Source: Zygnema cylindricum (taxonomy: Eukaryota; Streptophyta; Zygnematophyceae; Zygnematales; Zygnemataceae). From it: a stretch of DNA of 64,000 nt. The stretch lies in assembly GCA_037447655.1 (NCBI GenBank), contig JBBHKE010000440.1, forward strand, positions 221,826-285,825, given 5' to 3'. Both the position numbers and the translations under genes were made by a program. Below are positions 49,911-61,072 of the stretch, one piece after another. Below the pieces are notes generated by a model. The model was not told the origin of the DNA. It saw only the letters and a list, made by a program, of their open reading frames with translations, and ran no database searches. Within the stretch, counting starts at the first letter, position 1. Every line of letters begins with the position of its first letter.

Positions 49911-50880
49911 AACCTGGTTCGACCCTCAACAAAAAGAGAATCAAGTGCTTTCATGAGTGAGAGACAAGACTCGACCGATGACAAAATACATACAACTTTT
50001 GTTGACAAATTAATGTACTTACTGGCCTTCAATGTTGTTCAAGATGAGGAGAAAGAGGTATGTTGTTCAAGATGAGGAGAAAGAGGTGACAGAAAATGAT
50101 TTGGATACTGTTAATATTTTGTATGACAGATTTGTGAGTGATACAAACTTACTAAAGTACGAGGTAACTAAAAGAAGAGGAGAAGTACAACGAATTCGAA
50201 AAATTATCAACACATAAGATAGTGTGGAGAGAGAAAAGAGTGAAAATAGTTAGATTTTTGTGACTATTTTTTGTGATAGATTGGTGTGTGAAAATGACTT
50301 AAATGGAAAAGAGATTCTTGAAGAAATGGGAGTTAGAGAAGTAAAATTGGCTGAAGAATATTCTTTAGATATAGAGAACAGTGAATTGAAAACAAAACTT
50401 AGAGAAGGGCGAAAAGAAGATGGTGAAAGAGATAATGGTAAATTCACACAAAATGGGGAATTAACATCAGAAGTGGAAAATAATGTGGTTTTAAAAAATA
50501 ATGAACTCAGTTAAGAACCGATAAAAATTGTTGAGAAAATAAGGCTAAGAAAGGAAATCTATGAGAGCGGAAAAAGTCATAAAATAGAGGAATATGGAAA
50601 ATAAGAAAAAATATTAGGAAGAGGAAAGAGCAGCTAAATGAAAAAGGAATCAAAATGAAATTCATCAAAATTGATACACTTAAGGGGAGTGGCAGATCTA
50701 AGGAAAAATACAAAAAATTAGTGAAGAAATCCACGCGTTATAGAGGTAATGGGAAGACACACCATGGTAGAAGTTCAGACTCTATGAGGAGACCATAATG
50801 TTGTAAGAGATCAGGAAGAAGATACACATATCGAAAGACCAATCGTAGAATTAACATTTGCAAAAAATGATCAAATTAAA
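49911..50880 (+). pseudogene. F2 Gag acidic/basic C-terminal extension
   Basis: Several frame pieces: NDLDTVNILYDRFVSDTNLL (50032-50217), CDRLVCENDLNGKEILEEMG and NSELKTKLREGRKEDGERDN (50260-50514), then broken Lys-rich peptide and RRYTYRKTNRRINICKK near 50820-50870. Same order as F1. A 28-bp tandem duplication (50033-50088, TGTTGTTCAAGATGAGGAGA) sits near its start. Confidence 0.65.
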
Positions 50881-51893
50881 ATATTACGAAAAGTGGTTAC
50901 ATGGAGGACTTAAAGGGGGAAAGTTGAGGGTAGAATGGAGCAGCTAAAAGGCTGCGGTGTATGATCAGCACAGCTACGATGTCGGACTACGGCAGAATGG
51001 CGGCATAGAAAATTGCAGAATTTAATCACATTGGGAAAATACTTTTTCCCTTACAAATTGTAATCTTACATCGAGACAGCGGAAGCAATGGTGTGTTTAG
51101 GGTGAAAGTTTTTTGGGGAGAGGTTAGATATCAGAAGAACTGGTAAAGTCGATTGACATTCAGACTTTGGGTAGTAGTTTGGCAGTAAAGGTGATTAGTA
51201 GAGGTGGAAATGTAAAAGCGCTCATGGTTGGGAAAAGGTTAGGAAAAAGCGCTTTCGCAATTAACGAATCACGAAAAAATATTTAATCTCGTCGGGTCAT
51301 GTGGAAGGATAGCTGACCATGATGGATAGCGAACAGATGAGGAGGACGGTTGGAGAGCTAAATGAACAAGATTTTGAGGAAAAGGTTGATACAGAAGGGG
51401 AGAAGTACAATAGTATGTACTGTTGGGCGGTAATGTACAAGAGCAGTTATTTGCATGCAAAAGCATCTTAGGGTGCACAAACCAAGCATCGGGAGTCTTG
51501 TTCTTGAAGACTTAGTTTCACCATAAATACACTACACGATGTACACAAATTAAAGGAGTAGTCGGTCGACGACAGTTTATGTGATTTGGTATGGACTTAC
51601 TTGGAGGATCGGGAAGGGGGGGAGAAATAAGGATGTACGCAACTGTGATGACAAAATAGCGCCGCTGCGATGTCAAACTATCGTAGCAACGTAGCTAAAG
51701 CAGTGGTGAATCAGCGGAAGCAATTATCGTCGCAACATAGCAACGCAGCAGAAGCACTGGTGAATCAGCGGAAGCAGTTCGCGTCGCAACGCACCAACGC
51801 AACGTAGCCACGCAGCGGAAGTTGTGGTGACGTTTGACACTTGACACGCTGCATATTTTATTCCGGGTGCACGAAACTAAATTTTCGAGGGAG
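50881..51893 (+). other. F2 non-coding spacer and polypurine tract
   Basis: About 1 kb without a credible gene. Notable are repeated CGTCGCAACATAGCAACGCA and GAATCAGCGGAAGCA words at 51652-51830, and ATTCCGGGTGCACGAAACTA just before the PPT TTTCGAGGGAG (51883-51893). Confidence 0.65.
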
Positions 51894-52978
51894 TGTTGTT
51901 TTGAAAACAAAGTTTCGTGCGAACCCGAAATTTTGTACGCGTGCCACATTTCGTGCGTATATTATTAATGTGGAGGTTCGAATGGATTCACGGATTAGGG
52001 GAGCCAACATACGGAGAAAAGTAAAGTGAAGTACGAGACTTATTGAATGGTGTGAACATGCAGTAAGAAATAGACGACGGATCACGAAGCGATCCGATTT
52101 GAAATGTACGAAACGTTGAAATATGCGCTGCCAGTACGGCGCATCTATTTTGAGACAATTATACTTTAAATAGGACAAAGCAGCTACGAAGAAGTTGTGG
52201 TTATTTTTGGATATATACAGGTATGTGACAACGCAGTTACGACGAAGTTGACAACGAAGCTGCGGTTGATATGAATCAAGTCGGTGGACGAGATTCATAA
52301 GAAGATCACAATTGACTAAGCAAGCTGACTTTGCGGAGGTGTCGGTGTAAATATTCTATACAACAAAGGGTTGTCTTTTTGCTAATTAGTTTATTACTGT
52401 AGATTTAGTCAGTTCTGACATACCTCGAACTATTCGGGTATACTCACAATATTTTAGGTAGGTGGTAGATGAAGTACGGTTGGTATGCCTCCGTACACTC
52501 AGTTGTGAACTCTCTAAGTATAAATTGTAGGACTTAGACTATTTTACTTATCACAGCTAAGTTAATCAAAGACATGGCAAATTGTTTTTCTGCAACTTTG
52601 ACCTGTTAGTATGATCACTTTGATTGATTTTTTCATGTGAAAATTTGTGGATGTATTTTATCGTTTAGAGACTGTGTGTGTGAAGTTTCGGTCTGATTTG
52701 TTTTTTGTGTAGAATTTTTTGAGAAGCCTACCTGGTTAGTTTGAGAAGTTGTCAACTATATTTGGGAAACTCTGGAGCTTATATCTTCTAGATTCCTAAG
52801 TTGATTTAGCTCTAACTTTGGGACTTTACACTGTCTATTGCATATTGCATATTGTTTAAGTTTGAGGGGATTTTGTTTATTGTGGAGTAATCTATGCATT
52901 CTGAAACACAACTATTTTTGGGGGTAGTCTATGGTGCTTCCGAGAGTAATCCATGGCTGAAATAGGCTCTGGACAACA
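51894..52978 (+). repeat. F2 3' LTR
   Basis: 1085 bp, TGTTGTTTTGAAAACAAAG to CTGGACAACA. U3 holds GTTTCGTGCG, TTTTGTACGCG and a GACGAAGTTG repeat zone. The right flank is the partial LTR of element I. Confidence 0.82.
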
Positions 52979-53532
52979 CTTAGAACACTACTCTACGGGA
53001 GACTACCTGTATATATTTGAAACACATTAATTTATAGCATAGCTTATTAGAATTGTGTTACTTATCATGTTTTTGTCTAGTGGCCAAATATGGCTTGGAC
53101 ATACTCACAATACAGTATGGTACTGTTTCGATACTTTGTCGTAGCATAGTATAGTACTGTAGTTCCACGTGTAGATATCTGATTAGTTAGTTTTTAGTAG
53201 ATACTCTCTATGATTATAAAGTTTAGGACTTAGTCAAAATTGTATTATCCAGTATTGAGATCTAACTCTCCAAAGGACATTTTTTGTGAAACTTCGAAGT
53301 GTTATATCTTATGGTTTACTTGGTTAATTAGGCTGCAATTTTAGGAATTGACAGGTTGTATATGATACTATACTAATATAGATTTTTAATGCTATTTGGC
53401 ATCTTGGGTTACTTTTTGTGATGTATCAAAGTTGGTTGTTTGATTGGATTTGTGGTAGCTTCTGCTGAAGTCTATGCATACATCTACTTATACTGCCGGT
53501 TATTCTTCTGCAACTGTGGTTGTAGAACAACA
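52979..53532 (+). repeat. Element I 5' LTR, truncated
   Basis: Downstream half of an L-type LTR: TATCTTATGGTTTACTTGG, GTTTGATTGGATTTGTGGTA, then GTTGTAGAACAACA at the PBS. The U3 start is missing, cut by the F2 LTR. It differs much from element I's other LTR at 63867, of which only 134 bp are visible. Confidence 0.7.
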
Positions 53533-54873
53533 AGTTATAGGCCATTCGTCCAAAATTTGTGTCTTCAATGGCCAGAAGTATGCGTACTGGGCAGCTATGG
53601 TCGAATCCTCTTTTGAATCTGCAGACTTGTGAGGAGTCTTGGATGGCTATCTTGCTGAAACACATCCGAGTTGGGCGAAGAAAAAATCTCTCACTCGAAA
53701 CAATTTGATTCTTTCCATTTTAGAAAATCTGGTTATGTCTCAGCTAAAGATGAAGAATGCGAGCGAAATTTGGACTTCACTAAAAACTTCTCATGAAAAG
53801 GCGAATGTCCAGGAGGAGCGTTTGGTAACTGGACAAATCAGGGACTACAAATACTCAAGGGGATCTATGGCCGAGTATTGCGATAAATTTCGGGAACTCA
53901 TTGATGCACACTCGTCAACTAGTGGAACTTTTCCAGAGTTTAAGCAAGCTGCTTTGCTCATTAGAGGTCTCCCAAGTTATCTGAAGGGAGTGTCTACAAT
54001 GTTTAAAAGTCATGATAAGTCTAGCTGGACTTTTCAGTTAGCTTACAATCTTATATTGGAAGAAGAGTCTACAAGTAAAGTCCTTGATGGAGAAAAGAAA
54101 AGTAGAGGCTTTCAATACAGATTTTGAGAGGAGAAATCAATTTAACTAGAATAGAAATCAGTTTATCCAAAACAGGAACCGGTTTAACCAGAATCAGAAC
54201 CAGTTTAATCAGAGTAATCAGAGGCCAAAAAGACAATCTTTTGATGATTGTTTTTATTTCTCTGAGAAAGGACATGGATACAAGTAGTGTCCTAAACTTA
54301 AAAAGGCAAATGAAACTAGTTTATACAGGCTTGGATGGCAACAAAGCCAGTTTCACCAAGTCTTTTTTGGCAATCCTTCATGAAGAAATGCACTTTTTTG
54401 GCCTTTACAAGGATGCAGATCCATCTCTAAGTTTAAATGAGCAAGAGGAGGCGAAGTTATTTGCTATATCGGCAACAATGGAGGGTCCCAAAGATGGTGG
54501 ATGGATCATAGACAACGAGGCATGGCCCACATGTGCTAGAACAAGACTATTTTTACAAATCTGAAACAGACTCCTCTGAAAAATATCAACTTTGCATGTG
54601 GCATGAGTGTCTAATCTTCAGCCCAGGGTGATGTATCTCTAAAAGTAGAAGTGGGGGGAAATTTTGTACAAAGAACACTTCACAATGTTTAATATATTCC
54701 AGATTTTAAAAAGAATCTCTTTTCTACTTCTTTAGTAGAGAGTAAGGCTTTTGAGGTCACCTTTAAAAGGGGGAGACATGTTTTTAGTAAGCTAAGCAAA
54801 GTAGTAGTGAGAGGAACTAGAGATGTCAGTAAGATGTACAGGATAGGCATGGCTGAATGCTAAAAGAATGATG
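53533..54873 (+). pseudogene. Element I Gag and protease
   Basis: PBS AGTTATAGGCCAT (53533-53545, two changes). Gag: VIGHSSKICVFNGQKYAYWA, GYLAETHPSWAKKKSLTRNN, SEIWTSLKTSHEKANVQEER, IRDYKYSRGSMAEYCDKFRE, FPEFKQAALLIRGLPSYLKG; an Asn/Arg-rich stretch; a broken knuckle (YFSEKGHGYK, stop, CPKLKK). Protease region WIIDNEAWPTCA has lost DSG. Element J interrupts at 54878; the frame resumes at 61073. Confidence 0.82.
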
Positions 54874-55017
54874 TATTGTGTTGAAAAGAGGTAATTAATA
54901 GTTCACTTCTCTATTTTAGCTTTGTTTTAAAGAAAGAGAGTGAGGATCAAAGGCGCGCCATGGCTGCCGCCATATTTGGAAAGTGGCAGATTTTGAAGTT
55001 GAGGATATTTTACTAAA

Positions 55018-55105
55018 ATGTTGCCTAAGTCTAGATTTGAGCCTGGGTTTGTGAACAAGTATGTAGACGTAAGCCTTATCCACTAAGGCGTTACCAAAAC
55101 GATAC
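55018..55105 (-). other. tRNA-like module, antisense within the element J 5' LTR
   Basis: On the minus strand TTAGTGGATAAGGC (A-box-like) is followed about 35 nt later by GGCTCAAATCTAG (B-box-like). The copy in the 3' LTR (60315-60400) is better preserved. Acceptor pairing is not convincing. Confidence 0.55.
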
Positions 55106-55536
55106 ACGTCACGGGTTTCGAAGATATATAAACATTAACGCAACATTAATTAACAGCAGACTAACGAAAAGGAGCAATTCATTCATGTACGCGAATTTGA
55201 TCCGTGTAAAACATGTTTTGATCGGACGGCCGGCATTGTAGCCGCCACACGAATTGAGCTTTTGGCCTCATTTGGAGATACCGTCACGCGGTGCTACGTG
55301 GCGCCACATTATTTGATAACCAGAGAAGATGGGAGGAGGAACTATGGCTCTTGTTTTCACAAGTGTCAGCTTGTAGACCATGTCGTACAATGGTCGTACA
55401 ATAAGTACATCTCTTATTGTACCGTCTTGTACTATATAGTGTTCCTATTGGACTAGGGCATAGTAGTAGGTAGTCATGAGTAGGCAGACCAAGACTTAGT
55501 GATATTTAGGTACCTCTCTCTAAGAGAGCTTGTAAC

Positions 55537-55543
55537 TATAAAG
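55537..55543 (+). promoter_or_regulatory. TATA-like box of element J
   Basis: TATAAAG, just downstream of the CTCTCTCTAAGAGAG inverted repeat and upstream of CATCTTTGACC. The 3' LTR has TATAAA at 60838-60843 in the same setting. Confidence 0.5.
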
Positions 55544-55746
55544 GCCATCTTTGACCAGCCATAACTTCCTGCTCAGTGGAGCAAAGTTAGTGATTCTTTT
55601 TGCATTTGACTCAAAGGAGTCTTGTCCTCACAGAGTTGAGGGTGGTCAGAATATTTGTGTGTCTGGGCGGCACTTATTCAGTGCGAAAGTGGAAGGGGCA
55701 AATATTATCCTAGAGGCTTTACATAGGCTGCTCATTCTGTGGGTCA

Positions 55747-56750
55747 ATGGAGACCACAAAATTTCAGGTTATGGGCCCACCCTCTAGGGTGCCCATATTT
55801 GATGGACCAGAATTTTTGTATTGGGAAATGATGATGGAGGGAGAACTCTTTCAGAACGATCTACGAGGCATAGTGTCTGGACAAATTCGATGCCCACCTC
55901 CACCTAGGTTTGAAGGGACACGTTTTTTGGGCACCTCCGCCTCTACAGTGCCACCATCACCGAGGATGAAGATGAGGAAGGAGAGGTGATTGTAATGGAA
56001 AAAGATAAGGGAGGAGTTACAAATCAAGCGACACCATTGCCGAAGGCGATACCGACAGCAGCACCACCAAAAACAACGTCAAGGGTTCAGAGCGAAAGAT
56101 CAGTTTATGAAAAGTGGAACTACAAAGACAAGGTTGTTAAGCTCTTAATTCTTAAAAGTGTAGCAAAGAGCATTGCCATTCCCCTTATGCATGTCAAATC
56201 TTCATCTCAGATTTGGATATCACTAGTTAACAGATATAAAAGTGGATCATTGCAGCAACAATAGTTGGCCGAAAATACGATTGCAGATTATACTTATAAA
56301 GGAGGAAGTATGAATAATTATTGCAATGATTTAGGAGCATTATTTGGAGAGTTAGAGAGTGCAGGTAACTTGTGGTCCGAGAGACAAAGAGTGAACACAT
56401 TCATGATGAAATTACCTGAAGAGTATGAGAATATCATTAACTGATTAAAGGACATAGGAGATAGCAATTAGAATTCGGATGACACAGTGGGAATTATGTT
56501 AGTGAAAGAAAGCACTATAGAGCTTAGGAGAGGGAGTCTAAGTGTTCAAGCATTGTCTGTAGGAGCTGATTGGCGGAAGCGTGATGAGGAGAGAGACAAA
56601 GATCCCTATCGAGACTTTGGTGGAAGAGGACAAGGAGGTGGCAGATTTGAAAGACAAGGGAGAGGAACTTCTCGAGGAGGACTATGTCACTTTTGCAAGA
56701 AACCGGGACACTATATGGCAAATTGTGTCAACTTGCATATCTTCGACTGA
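55747..56750 (+). pseudogene. Element J Gag
   Basis: METTKFQVMGPPSRVPIFDG begins in the LTR, then LYWEMMMEGELFQNDLRGIV and SGQIRCPPP. After a frameshift: WNYKDKVVKLLILKSVAKSI, SSSQIWISLVNRYKSGSLQQ, a stop, YTYKGGSMNNYCNDLGALFG, and from 56487 GIMLVKESTIELRRGSLSVQ with the CCHC knuckle LCHFCKKPGHYMANCVNL. About three stops and two shifts. Confidence 0.85.
55767..55779 (+). other. Primer binding site of element J
   Basis: GGTTATGGGCCCA; perfect 13-base match to the initiator tRNA-Met anticodon arm, directly after the LTR terminal CA. Confidence 0.87.
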
Positions 56751-57094
56751 AATATGGTCAAGGAACCTCAAGGGATGGAGGAAAGAAAAAGGCTCTCCTA
56801 ACTCAAGTTCATGATGAGGAAGTGGAAGGAAAAACTGAACTAGGAGAGGAGCTTGAGGAGCTTCTTCTTAATCCGAAAAACATTGAAAAGCATGTCGACA
56901 TTCCACGGAGACAAAAGTGTGCTTTCGGAGGTAAGAGGGATCCACCCGAGGATCGGTGGATCATAGACTCAAGGGCTTCAATACATATGTGGAAAGATAA
57001 GGGGTGGTTCACTAAACGAAGAAAGATCCCAACAGTTGAGATAGAGTACGGAGATGGTAGAGTATAAACCACAAGTCTTGTTGGAATTGTTGAC
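56751..57094 (+). pseudogene. Element J protease
   Basis: Frame 56684-57067: acidic linker, the conserved RRQKCAFGGKR, then DRWIIDSRASIHMWKDKGWF (active-site DSG changed to DSR) and VEIEYGDGRV, ending at a stop (TAA). Element B keeps the CAFGG motif but not the protease. Confidence 0.83.
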
Positions 57095-58540
57095 TTGGAG
57101 GTTCTAGTTGATGGAAATTCCTCAATTGTAACACTCTCATATGTTCTTTACATTCCACAGCTTAGCAAGAACCTAGTCTCAACAGCTGTCCTAAAGAAAA
57201 AGAAGTTTGAAACAGGAACTAGGAAAGGAATCTTCACAGCAAGCTTTGATAATGAGGTTTATTTCATAGCTGAGAAGGGCAGTCAAGGAATGTTCAGAAT
57301 TGTTCTTTGCAATGAAAACGGTGTTCTTTACTCGTGTGCAGGTGAGATGATGTTTTGGCATAAAAGGTTGGGGCATGTGCATCTAGATATACTAAAGAAA
57401 CTGAAGAAAAAGGGAATAGTGGAGGGTATTACTTTTTAGGATGATGAGACCTTTGATGATTGTAGTGGATGTGCCCAAGGGAAGATTCATAGACTTCCAT
57501 TTTCAAAGGCAACCACATTTAGGAGAGAGAAAGTATTAGATCTAGTTCACACGGATTTTTGGGGACCTGCTAGGTATGCTTCACATGGGGGGAAGAGATG
57601 GATGTTAACCATCACAGATGATTAGTCTAGATACACGATGGTATACTTTCTCAGACATAAGTCATAGGTATTAAGATGTTTCAAAGAGTATAAAGAATGG
57701 AGTGAAAAACTACATGAAACCTCAATAAAAGAGATAAGAAGTGATAATGGGAAAGAATACACCTCAAGGGAATTTTAAGAATATCTTAAAGAAGAAGGAA
57801 TTCATCATGAGAAAATTGTTCCCTATAATCCGGAACAAAATGGAGTAGCAGAAAGAGTGAATAGAACTTTAGGAGATATGTCCAGAAGTATGTCAAATGA
57901 TAAGAGGATAGGGTTGCACTTTTGGGCGGAGTCTATGAACTATGCTAATTTCATCAAAAATAGAGTCCTAACTTCAGCAAATAAGGAGGAAACTCCGAAT
58001 GAGAGGTGGACAGGAAGAAAGTCTGATTTGTCTAGTTTGAGAGTGTTCAGAATTCAGGTATACAATTTGGATTCCGATAAGAATAAATGGAAGTTAAAAG
58101 GAGAGGGAAGCCAGGATATCTTATAGAATATGATGAGAGCACAAAAAGATACCGAGTGTAAGACTTAAAACAAAGAGATATATTTTTTGTAAAACACATA
58201 GTGGTGATGAATGAAGAGAAGTCCATTGATCCATTCAAATATAATAAGGAAGTAAAAATCAGATTCGAAATAGATCAGTTTTCTGACTTTGACTTTGAAA
58301 CTGAAAAGAAAGAAGAGGGAGAAAAAGAAAAATTTGCAGATCTACCAAAGGAGAAGGAGGAAAGGAGAACATCCGAGGCAACGCCACAATACGAAGTGGA
58401 AACCGATGAGGAACTTGATAAGACACCAGAATTAGAAGATAAGGGAGCTGAAAATCTCCTTAAACGAAACCCAAGAATGCCTTCCATACCGGCGTCCGAT
58501 TTTGAAGAAGGAAGAAGAAGTAGTAAATGACTTCAAGAAA
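57095..58540 (+). pseudogene. Element J GAG-pre-integrase and integrase
   Basis: 57095-57439: TLSYVLYIPQLSKNLVSTAV and MFWHKRLGHVHLDILKKLKK. Then CSGCAQGKIHRLPFSK, VLDLVHTDFWGPARYAS (first Asp), a stop in DD-stop-SRY, IRSDNGKEYTSREF (second Asp), IVPYNPEQNGVAERVNRTLG (Glu) and FWAESMNYANFIKNRV. The tail (58201-58530) has YNKEVKIRFEIDQFSDFDFE, then NPRMPSIPASDFEEGRR. At least five stops. Confidence 0.87.
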
Positions 58541-59295
58541 GACAAGTAAATAACCAACTCACAAAGATATCTCACCTAGATGAACCTCAAACATACTTAG
58601 AGGCCATAAACACTCTAGAAAGTAGCCGGTGGATCTCATCTATAAATAAAGAAATGGATTTTATCATGAAAGCCAACACATGGGAGTTAGTAGATTGTCC
58701 ACCAGACTGAAAATCGATCGGATGTAAGTGGGTTTTTAAACTTAAATTAAACCCGGATAATACCATTGAGAGGTACAAAGTAAGGTTAGTTGCAAAATGT
58801 TATACTCAGAAAGACGGGATAGACTACGAAGAAACCTCTGCACCTTTAGTCAGATTTCCTTGTGTTAGAATCCTTTTAAGTATACCTGCAGCGGAGGATA
58901 TAGAAATCCACCAAATGGATATTAAAACGACCTTTTTGCACAGAGAGTTGGAAGAAGAAATTTACATAAAGCAACCAGAAGGATTCGTGGAAAGTGGGGG
59001 AGATAATAAAGTTTGCAAACTGATAAAATCACTCTATTGGCTTAAACAAGCCCCGCGACAGTGGAATATAAAGCTAGACGAATTTCAGACCGTTTTGGGG
59101 TTTATTACAATTAGTTCATATCACTCTATATATTTATTTGAGGATGAGGATGGAGTGATATTTCTTGATATTTATGTGGATGATTTATTGGTCTTAAGCA
59201 AGTCCTTAGATAAAATAAACAAACTAAAACGGGATCTTAGAAGCAGTTTTGATATGAAAGATCGCGGCGATGCAAAGTACATTTTAGGAATTTAG
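58541..59295 (+). pseudogene. Element J RT
   Basis: SSRWISSINKEMDFIMKANT, WELVDCPPD, a stop, KSIGCKWVFKLKLNPDNTIE, YEETSAPLVRFPCVRILLSI, IHQMDIKTTFLHRELEEEIY, LKQAPRQWNIKLDEFQTVLG, FLDIYVDDLLVLSKSLDKIN with YVDD intact, and DAKYILGI before a TAG at the Gln position. Confidence 0.9.
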
Positions 59296-60165
59296 ATGGA
59301 GAGAAATAGAGGGAATAGATTTATAAGACTCACTCAAAAAGAAATAATCAGTAATATGCTAGAAAAATTTCAGATGGAAAAAGCAAACAAATGTACTACT
59401 CCTATGGACTTGAAGAAAGTGTTTGAGGGGAGTGAAGAGAGAGGAATATTGATCATTAATGATGAGATGGATGAGATAGAAAGAAAATTTATGGAAAATA
59501 TCCCTTATCGGCATATTGTAGGCAGTTTAATTTATTTTATGAACTGTACCCATCCGGATATAGCTGCCGCTGTAGGTGTCCTTAGTAGAAGTCTAAATGA
59601 ACCAAGAAAGAGAGACTGGGAGGCTGCCAAAAGGGTGATGAGGTATCTGGTGTGGACAAGGGAATTATGGTTGCATTTGGGAAAGGAGCACACTGACATC
59701 ACCACTTGGAGTGATGCTAGTTATGGAGATGTGCCTTTAAGGAGGTGTACGACTGGATATGTGTTGCAAATTGGATCTGGTGCGTGTTGTTGGAGTAGCA
59801 AGCAACAAAAAGTAGTTGCTCAATCCACTATGGAGGCTTAATACATGGCTTTCTGTGCTGCCACCAAAAAATTAATGTGGGTTAAATCTCTTCTTGAAGA
59901 ACTTGGGTTGATGAAGTCTGGAACTCAAAATGTTTTTTGTGATAATCAAAGTGGTATCTCTATTGCAGCTAATCCGAAACATCACTTCAAAGCTAAGCAT
60001 ATGGATATGAGACTAAGTTTTGTCAAAGAGAAGGTAGAAACTAAATTATTAAACTGGTTCATAAAACTGATAGAGAAATGATTGCAGACATGATGACAAA
60101 ACGAGTGCCTTCCCCTAAGCTGATTTATTGCAAAGAAAACTGTGGATTAAAATTGAAAAGTGACT
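59296..60165 (+). pseudogene. Element J RNase H
   Basis: LTQKEIISNMLEKFQMEKAN, FMENIPYRHIVGSLIYFMNC, PDIAAAVGVLSRSLNEPRKR, TTWSDASYGDVPLRRCTTGY (catalytic Asp), CCWSSKQQKVVAQSTMEA then TAA at the Glu codon, YMAFCAATKKLMWVKSLLEE, FCDNQSGISIAANPKHHFKA. The end is frameshifted into MMTKRVPSPKLIYCKENCGL near 60090-60150. The best template for recognising the RNase H remnant in B. Confidence 0.9.
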
Positions 60166-60180
60166 AGGAATTAAAGGGAG

Positions 60181-61067
60181 TGTTGAAAAGAGGTAATTAA
60201 TAGTTCACTTCTCCATTTTAGTTTTTCTTTAAAGAAAGAGAGTGAGGATTGAAGGCGCGCCATGGCTGCCGCCATATTTAGAAATTGGCAGATTTTGAAG
60301 TAGATGATATTTTATTAAAATGTTGCCTAAGTCTAGATTTGAACCTGTGACCTCTAGATTCTCTATAGCCGAGCGCCTTAACCATTAATGGGCTACGAAA
60401 CGATACATGTGACGGGTTTCAAAAATATATAAACATTAGCGCGACAGCTAATTAACAGCAGACTAACAAAAATGAGCAATTCATACATGTACGCGAATCT
60501 GATCCGTGTAAAATATGTTTTGATCGGACGACCGGAATTGTAGCCGCCACGAGAAGTGAGCTTTTGGCGTCATTTGGAGATACCGTCACGCGGTGCTACG
60601 TGGCGTCACATTATTTGATACCGGGGAAGATGGGAGGAGGAACTATGGCTGCTGATTTCACAAGTGTCACCTTCTAGACCATGTCGTACGATGGTCGTAC
60701 AATAAGTACATCTCCTATTGTACCTTCTTGTATAATATAGTGTTCCTATTGGACTAGGGCTTAGTAGTAGGTATTCGTGAGTAGGCAGACCAAGACTTAG
60801 TGATATTTAGGTACCTCTCTCTAAGAAAGCTTGTAATTATAAAGGTCATCTTTGACCATCCATAACTTACAGCTCATGGGAGCAAATTCAGTGATTCTTT
60901 TTACATTTGACTCAAGGGAGTCTTATCCTCACAGGGGTGAGGGTGGATAAAATATTTGTGTGCCTCAGCGGCACTTATTCAGTGGGAAAGTGGAAGGGGA
61001 AAATATTATCCTAAAGGCTTTACATAGGCTGCTCATTCTATGGGTCAATGGAGACCACAGGATTTCA
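60181..61067 (+). repeat. Element J 3' LTR
   Basis: 887 bp, TGTTGAAAAGAGG to AGGATTTCA. The tRNA-like module at 60315-60400 reads TAGCCCATTAATGGTTAAGG on the minus strand, and its T-arm side is CAGGTTCAAATCTAG. Confidence 0.93.
60315..60400 (-). other. tRNA-like module, antisense within the element J 3' LTR
   Basis: Minus strand: TAGCCCATTAATGGTTAAGG fits the D-arm/A box of tRNA genes, and AGGTTCAAATCTAG the T-arm/B box, with tRNA-like spacing. The anticodon region differs strongly from the 5' LTR copy, and acceptor strands do not pair, so it is tRNA-derived or pol III-promoter-like rather than a tRNA. Confidence 0.6.
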
Positions 61068-61072
61068 TATTG

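Larger units (their letters stand above)
54879..55766 (+). repeat. Element J 5' LTR
   Basis: 888 bp, TGTTGAAAAGAGG to AAAATTTCA. Contains GGCGCGCCATGGCTGCC, an antisense tRNA-like module at 55018-55105, GTCGTACAATGGTCGTACAA near 55382-55401, a CTCTCTCTAAGAGAG hairpin at 55515-55529, and TATAAAG at 55537-55543. The Gag start codon (55747) is 20 bp before its end. Confidence 0.92.
54879..61067 (+). mobile_element. Copia element J, complete structure, with target duplication
   Basis: 6189 bp: LTR 54879-55766, PBS, Gag, protease, integrase, RT, RNase H, PPT (AAAGGGAG at 60173-60180), LTR 60181-61067. The 5-bp target duplication TATTG (54874-54878, 61068-61072) is perfect, and element I's pol resumes in register after it. 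The LTRs (888 and 887 bp) differ at many sites, so it is far older than B. About a dozen stops or frameshifts make it inactive, but every domain is present. Confidence 0.95.
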
